This document shows positions 62,275 to 64,000 of a stretch of 64,000 nucleotides of DNA, piece by piece. Both the position numbers and the translations under genes were made by a program. This DNA comes from Tahibacter harae (GTDB lineage Bacteria > Pseudomonadota > Gammaproteobacteria > Xanthomonadales > Rhodanobacteraceae): NCBI RefSeq assembly GCF_024437735.1, contig NZ_JANFQO010000024.1, positions 1 to 64,000 on the forward strand. The letters run 5' to 3'. The notes below the pieces were generated by a model. The model saw nothing but the letters and a program-made list of their open reading frames with translations. It was not told the origin of the DNA and did no database searches. Position 1 is the stretch's first letter. Each line of letters opens with the position of its first letter.

Positions 62275-64000
62275 TCAGTCGCGCGCCGCCGCCGCCACGA
62301 CGCGCACGCCGCAGTCGGCCAGCCAGCCTTCGGCCTGGGCCAGGCCGGCATAGGGCAGCGGCGGCCGCTCGCGCAGGGCGACCACGGCGGCGGCCAGGCT
62401 GTCGTGGGTCTGCGCCGATGCGGCCAGGCGGCAGCGCGCATAGGCCAGTGCCGCGCGCTCGGCGTCGACGCTGGCCGATTCCACCGCGCGTTCGCTGCCG
62501 CGGCCGGCGATGACGGGAGCGAGCAGGGCTTCGGCCTCGCGGAATTCGCCGCGGCCCAGATGCACGCGGGCGCGGTCGGCCTGCAGCGACAGCAGGCGCG
62601 GATTGTTCTGCGCCTGCAGGCGCGTCTCCAGCGCGCGGGTTTCCTCGATCACGGCCAGCGCGCGCGGCCAGTCGCGGCGCAGCAGGTACAGCTGCAGCTG
62701 CGAATGCAGGATGCGCGCGACTTCCACATGGGTGTCGCCGTAGAAGGCGCGCGCATCGGCCAGCACCTTGGCATAGGCCGCCTCGGCTTCGGCGTCGCGG
62801 CGCAGCTCGCGCAGGCTGGCGGCGATGCCGCGTTCGATCTGCAGCCGGCCGGCGGTGCGTTCCGGCACCAGCTGCCCATTCTGCGCGCGCGCTTCCAGCA
62901 GGTAGGCGTGACCCTGCGCCGCGGCGCCGCGGTACAGCTCGGTCATGCCCAGGCTGCTCAGGGTGACGGCGTAGTTCGCGCGCGAGCCGGGCAGGTTCGC
63001 CCGCAGCACGCCGGCGGCGCGGCGCAGGTCGGCGCGGGAGCCTTCGCGGTCGCCGAGCATGAGGCGGTAGACCGAGGCATTGCCGTACAGCACGCCGAGG
63101 AAATAGCTGTCGTCGTCGCCCAGGTCGGTGCGCCGCTGTATCGCCTGCTGCTCCAGCGCCAGCGCGCCGGCGTAGTCGCCGCGGGCGTAGGCGATGACAC
63201 CCAGCTCATGCAGCGCGTCGGTAATGTCGTCCTCCGGCGGCTGCGGCAGCGGCTGCCACAGCGCCAGCGCGCGCTTGTACAGGGATTCGGCCTCGTTGTT
63301 CAGGCCCTGCTTGGCCATCACGCGCGCGGCTGCGGCCAGCATGTTGGCGCGGGCGTCCTCGCCCATGCCGAACACCGTATCGCCTTCCTCCAGCAGGCGC
63401 CGGCTGCTGCGGCGCAGGAGTTCCTGCGCGCTGATCTCGCCGGCGCGGGTCTCGCCGGGGTTGGCGGCGTTGAACAGTTCCTGGAAGAAGGTGGCCACGG
63501 CGCGGGCCTTGTCGCGCTCGCGCTGGGTTTCGTCGAGCTGGCGTTGCACCCGGTACAGATGGAAGGCGAAGAACAGCGCCGCCGCCGCCGCGGCCGCGAG
63601 CCAGGGCCAGTACTGCCGCAGCGTGCTGCGCAGGCGGTAGCCGCGTTCGCCGCGGCGCGCCTCCACGGCTTCGCCGCGCAGCCAGCGCTGCAGGTCGCCG
63701 AGCAGGGCCTCGGCGCTGAGATAGCGCTGGGCCGGATCCTTGCGCAGCGCCTTGAGACAGATCGCATCCAGATCGCGGTTGATGCCGCGGCGCGCGCCCG
63801 CCTGCGACGGCGGCAGCGGTTCCTGGCTCAGGATCGCGGCGACCAGGGCCTTGCTTTCCTTTGCCTCGCCGTAGGGCGAGCGGCCGCTGATCAATTCGTA
63901 CAGCACCACGCCCAGCGAATAGATGTCGCTGCCCACGCCGGCGCCCGCATCGGCCTGCAGCTGTTCCGGCGCGGCGTAGCGCAGGGTCAGCTGGCTGGCG
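62275..64000 (-). CDS. Serine/threonine protein kinase with TPR domain (N-terminus beyond window)
   Basis: The visible 575 residues begin inside the kinase domain (L-R-Y-A-A-P-E-Q-L, the activation-segment A-P-E; then D-I-Y-S-L-G-V-V-L-Y-E-L-I-S-G-R-S-P-Y) and run through the C-lobe (A-I-C-L-K-A-L-R-K-D-P). A transmembrane helix follows (W-P-W-L-A-A-A-A-A-A-A-L-F-F-A-F), and then a long periplasmic TPR-like region with A-L-A-L-E-Q-Q-A-I-Q-R and similar helices. The N-lobe, with the ATP site, lies beyond base 64000. Kinases with this layout are common in Xanthomonadales and often work with ECF sigma factors. It lies upstream of the two delta-60 genes. Confidence 0.9.
   Translation of the reverse strand, partial: ASQLTLRYAAPEQLQADAGAGVGSDIYSLGVVLYELISGRSPYGEAKESKALVAAILSQEPLPPSQAGARRGINRDLDAICLKALRKDPAQRYLSAEALLGDLQRWLRGEAVEARRGERGYRLRSTLRQYWPWLAAAAAAALFFAFHLYRVQRQLDETQRERDKARAVATFFQELFNAANPGETRAGEISAQELLRRSSRRLLEEGDTVFGMGEDARANMLAAAARVMAKQGLNNEAESLYKRALALWQPLPQPPEDDITDALHELGVIAYARGDYAGALALEQQAIQRRTDLGDDDSYFLGVLYGNASVYRLMLGDREGSRADLRRAAGVLRANLPGSRANYAVTLSSLGMTELYRGAAAQGHAYLLEARAQNGQLVPERTAGRLQIERGIAASLRELRRDAEAEAAYAKVLADARAFYGDTHVEVARILHSQLQLYLLRRDWPRALAVIEETRALETRLQAQNNPRLLSLQADRARVHLGRGEFREAEALLAPVIAGRGSERAVESASVDAERAALAYARCRLAASAQTHDSLAAAVVALRERPPLPYAGLAQAEGWLADCGVRVVAAAARD

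Overview
This is a GC-rich chromosomal window spanning a gammaproteobacterial replication origin. The order rpmH/rnpA/yidC/mnmE on one side and dnaA-dnaN-recF-gyrB-(TPR)-tonB-exbB-exbD-exbD-pdxJ on the other, three ParB-type parS palindromes around recF-gyrB, and secreted proteins ending in a 'Y-L-F-A/G-D-G' tail point to the Xanthomonadales (Lysobacterales), perhaps Rhodanobacteraceae. No rRNA, tRNA or CRISPR array was seen.

Layout. 1-5.6 kb: a heptanucleotide tandem repeat, a pirin, an S9 dipeptidyl peptidase, outer-membrane phospholipase A and a decayed phage integrase. 5.6-16.5 kb: the origin block (mnmE, yidC, rnpA, rpmH, dnaA, oriC, dnaN, recF, parS sites, gyrB). 17-22 kb: a TPR protein, the TonB/ExbB/ExbD energy module and pdxJ. 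22-28 kb: a beta-lactamase-fold protein that has lost its catalytic residues, a PDZ/anti-sigma/ECF-sigma group and a two-part membrane-anchored protein of unknown function. 28-49 kb: a phosphopantetheinyl transferase, then a region that reads as 3-hydroxybutyrate and acetate-type carbon use: two SSF-type hybrid histidine kinases (CrbS/MxtR-like), one NarL-type response regulator (CrbR/ErdR-like), 3-hydroxybutyrate oligomer hydrolase, 3-hydroxybutyrate dehydrogenase, a TonB-dependent receptor and a GntP-family permease. A lower-GC two-gene ATPase plus DUF4276 (TOPRIM-like) pair, probably anti-phage, is inserted in it.

49-64 kb is accessory: a DMT exporter, an AraC regulator, small orphan ORFs around an Rhs/YD-repeat remnant, a beta-propeller protein with a sorting-type tail, and a tight operon that I regard as the main discovery of the window. 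That operon holds a SonM/OphMA-like tetrapyrrole-methylase-fold methyltransferase, a GNAT acetyltransferase, a 90-residue precursor-like protein and a TPR-GGDEF protein. This is the arrangement expected for a 'split borosin' RiPP pathway (backbone alpha-N-methylated peptide), here with an added acetyltransferase and a signalling protein. After it come a nitronate monooxygenase bracketed by two 78-bp inverted-repeat elements, its divergent LysR regulator, two delta-60-repeat secreted paralogues, and the C-terminal part of a Ser/Thr kinase running off the window.

All calls come from reading the sequence. Family assignments rest on remembered motifs, and no database search was run.
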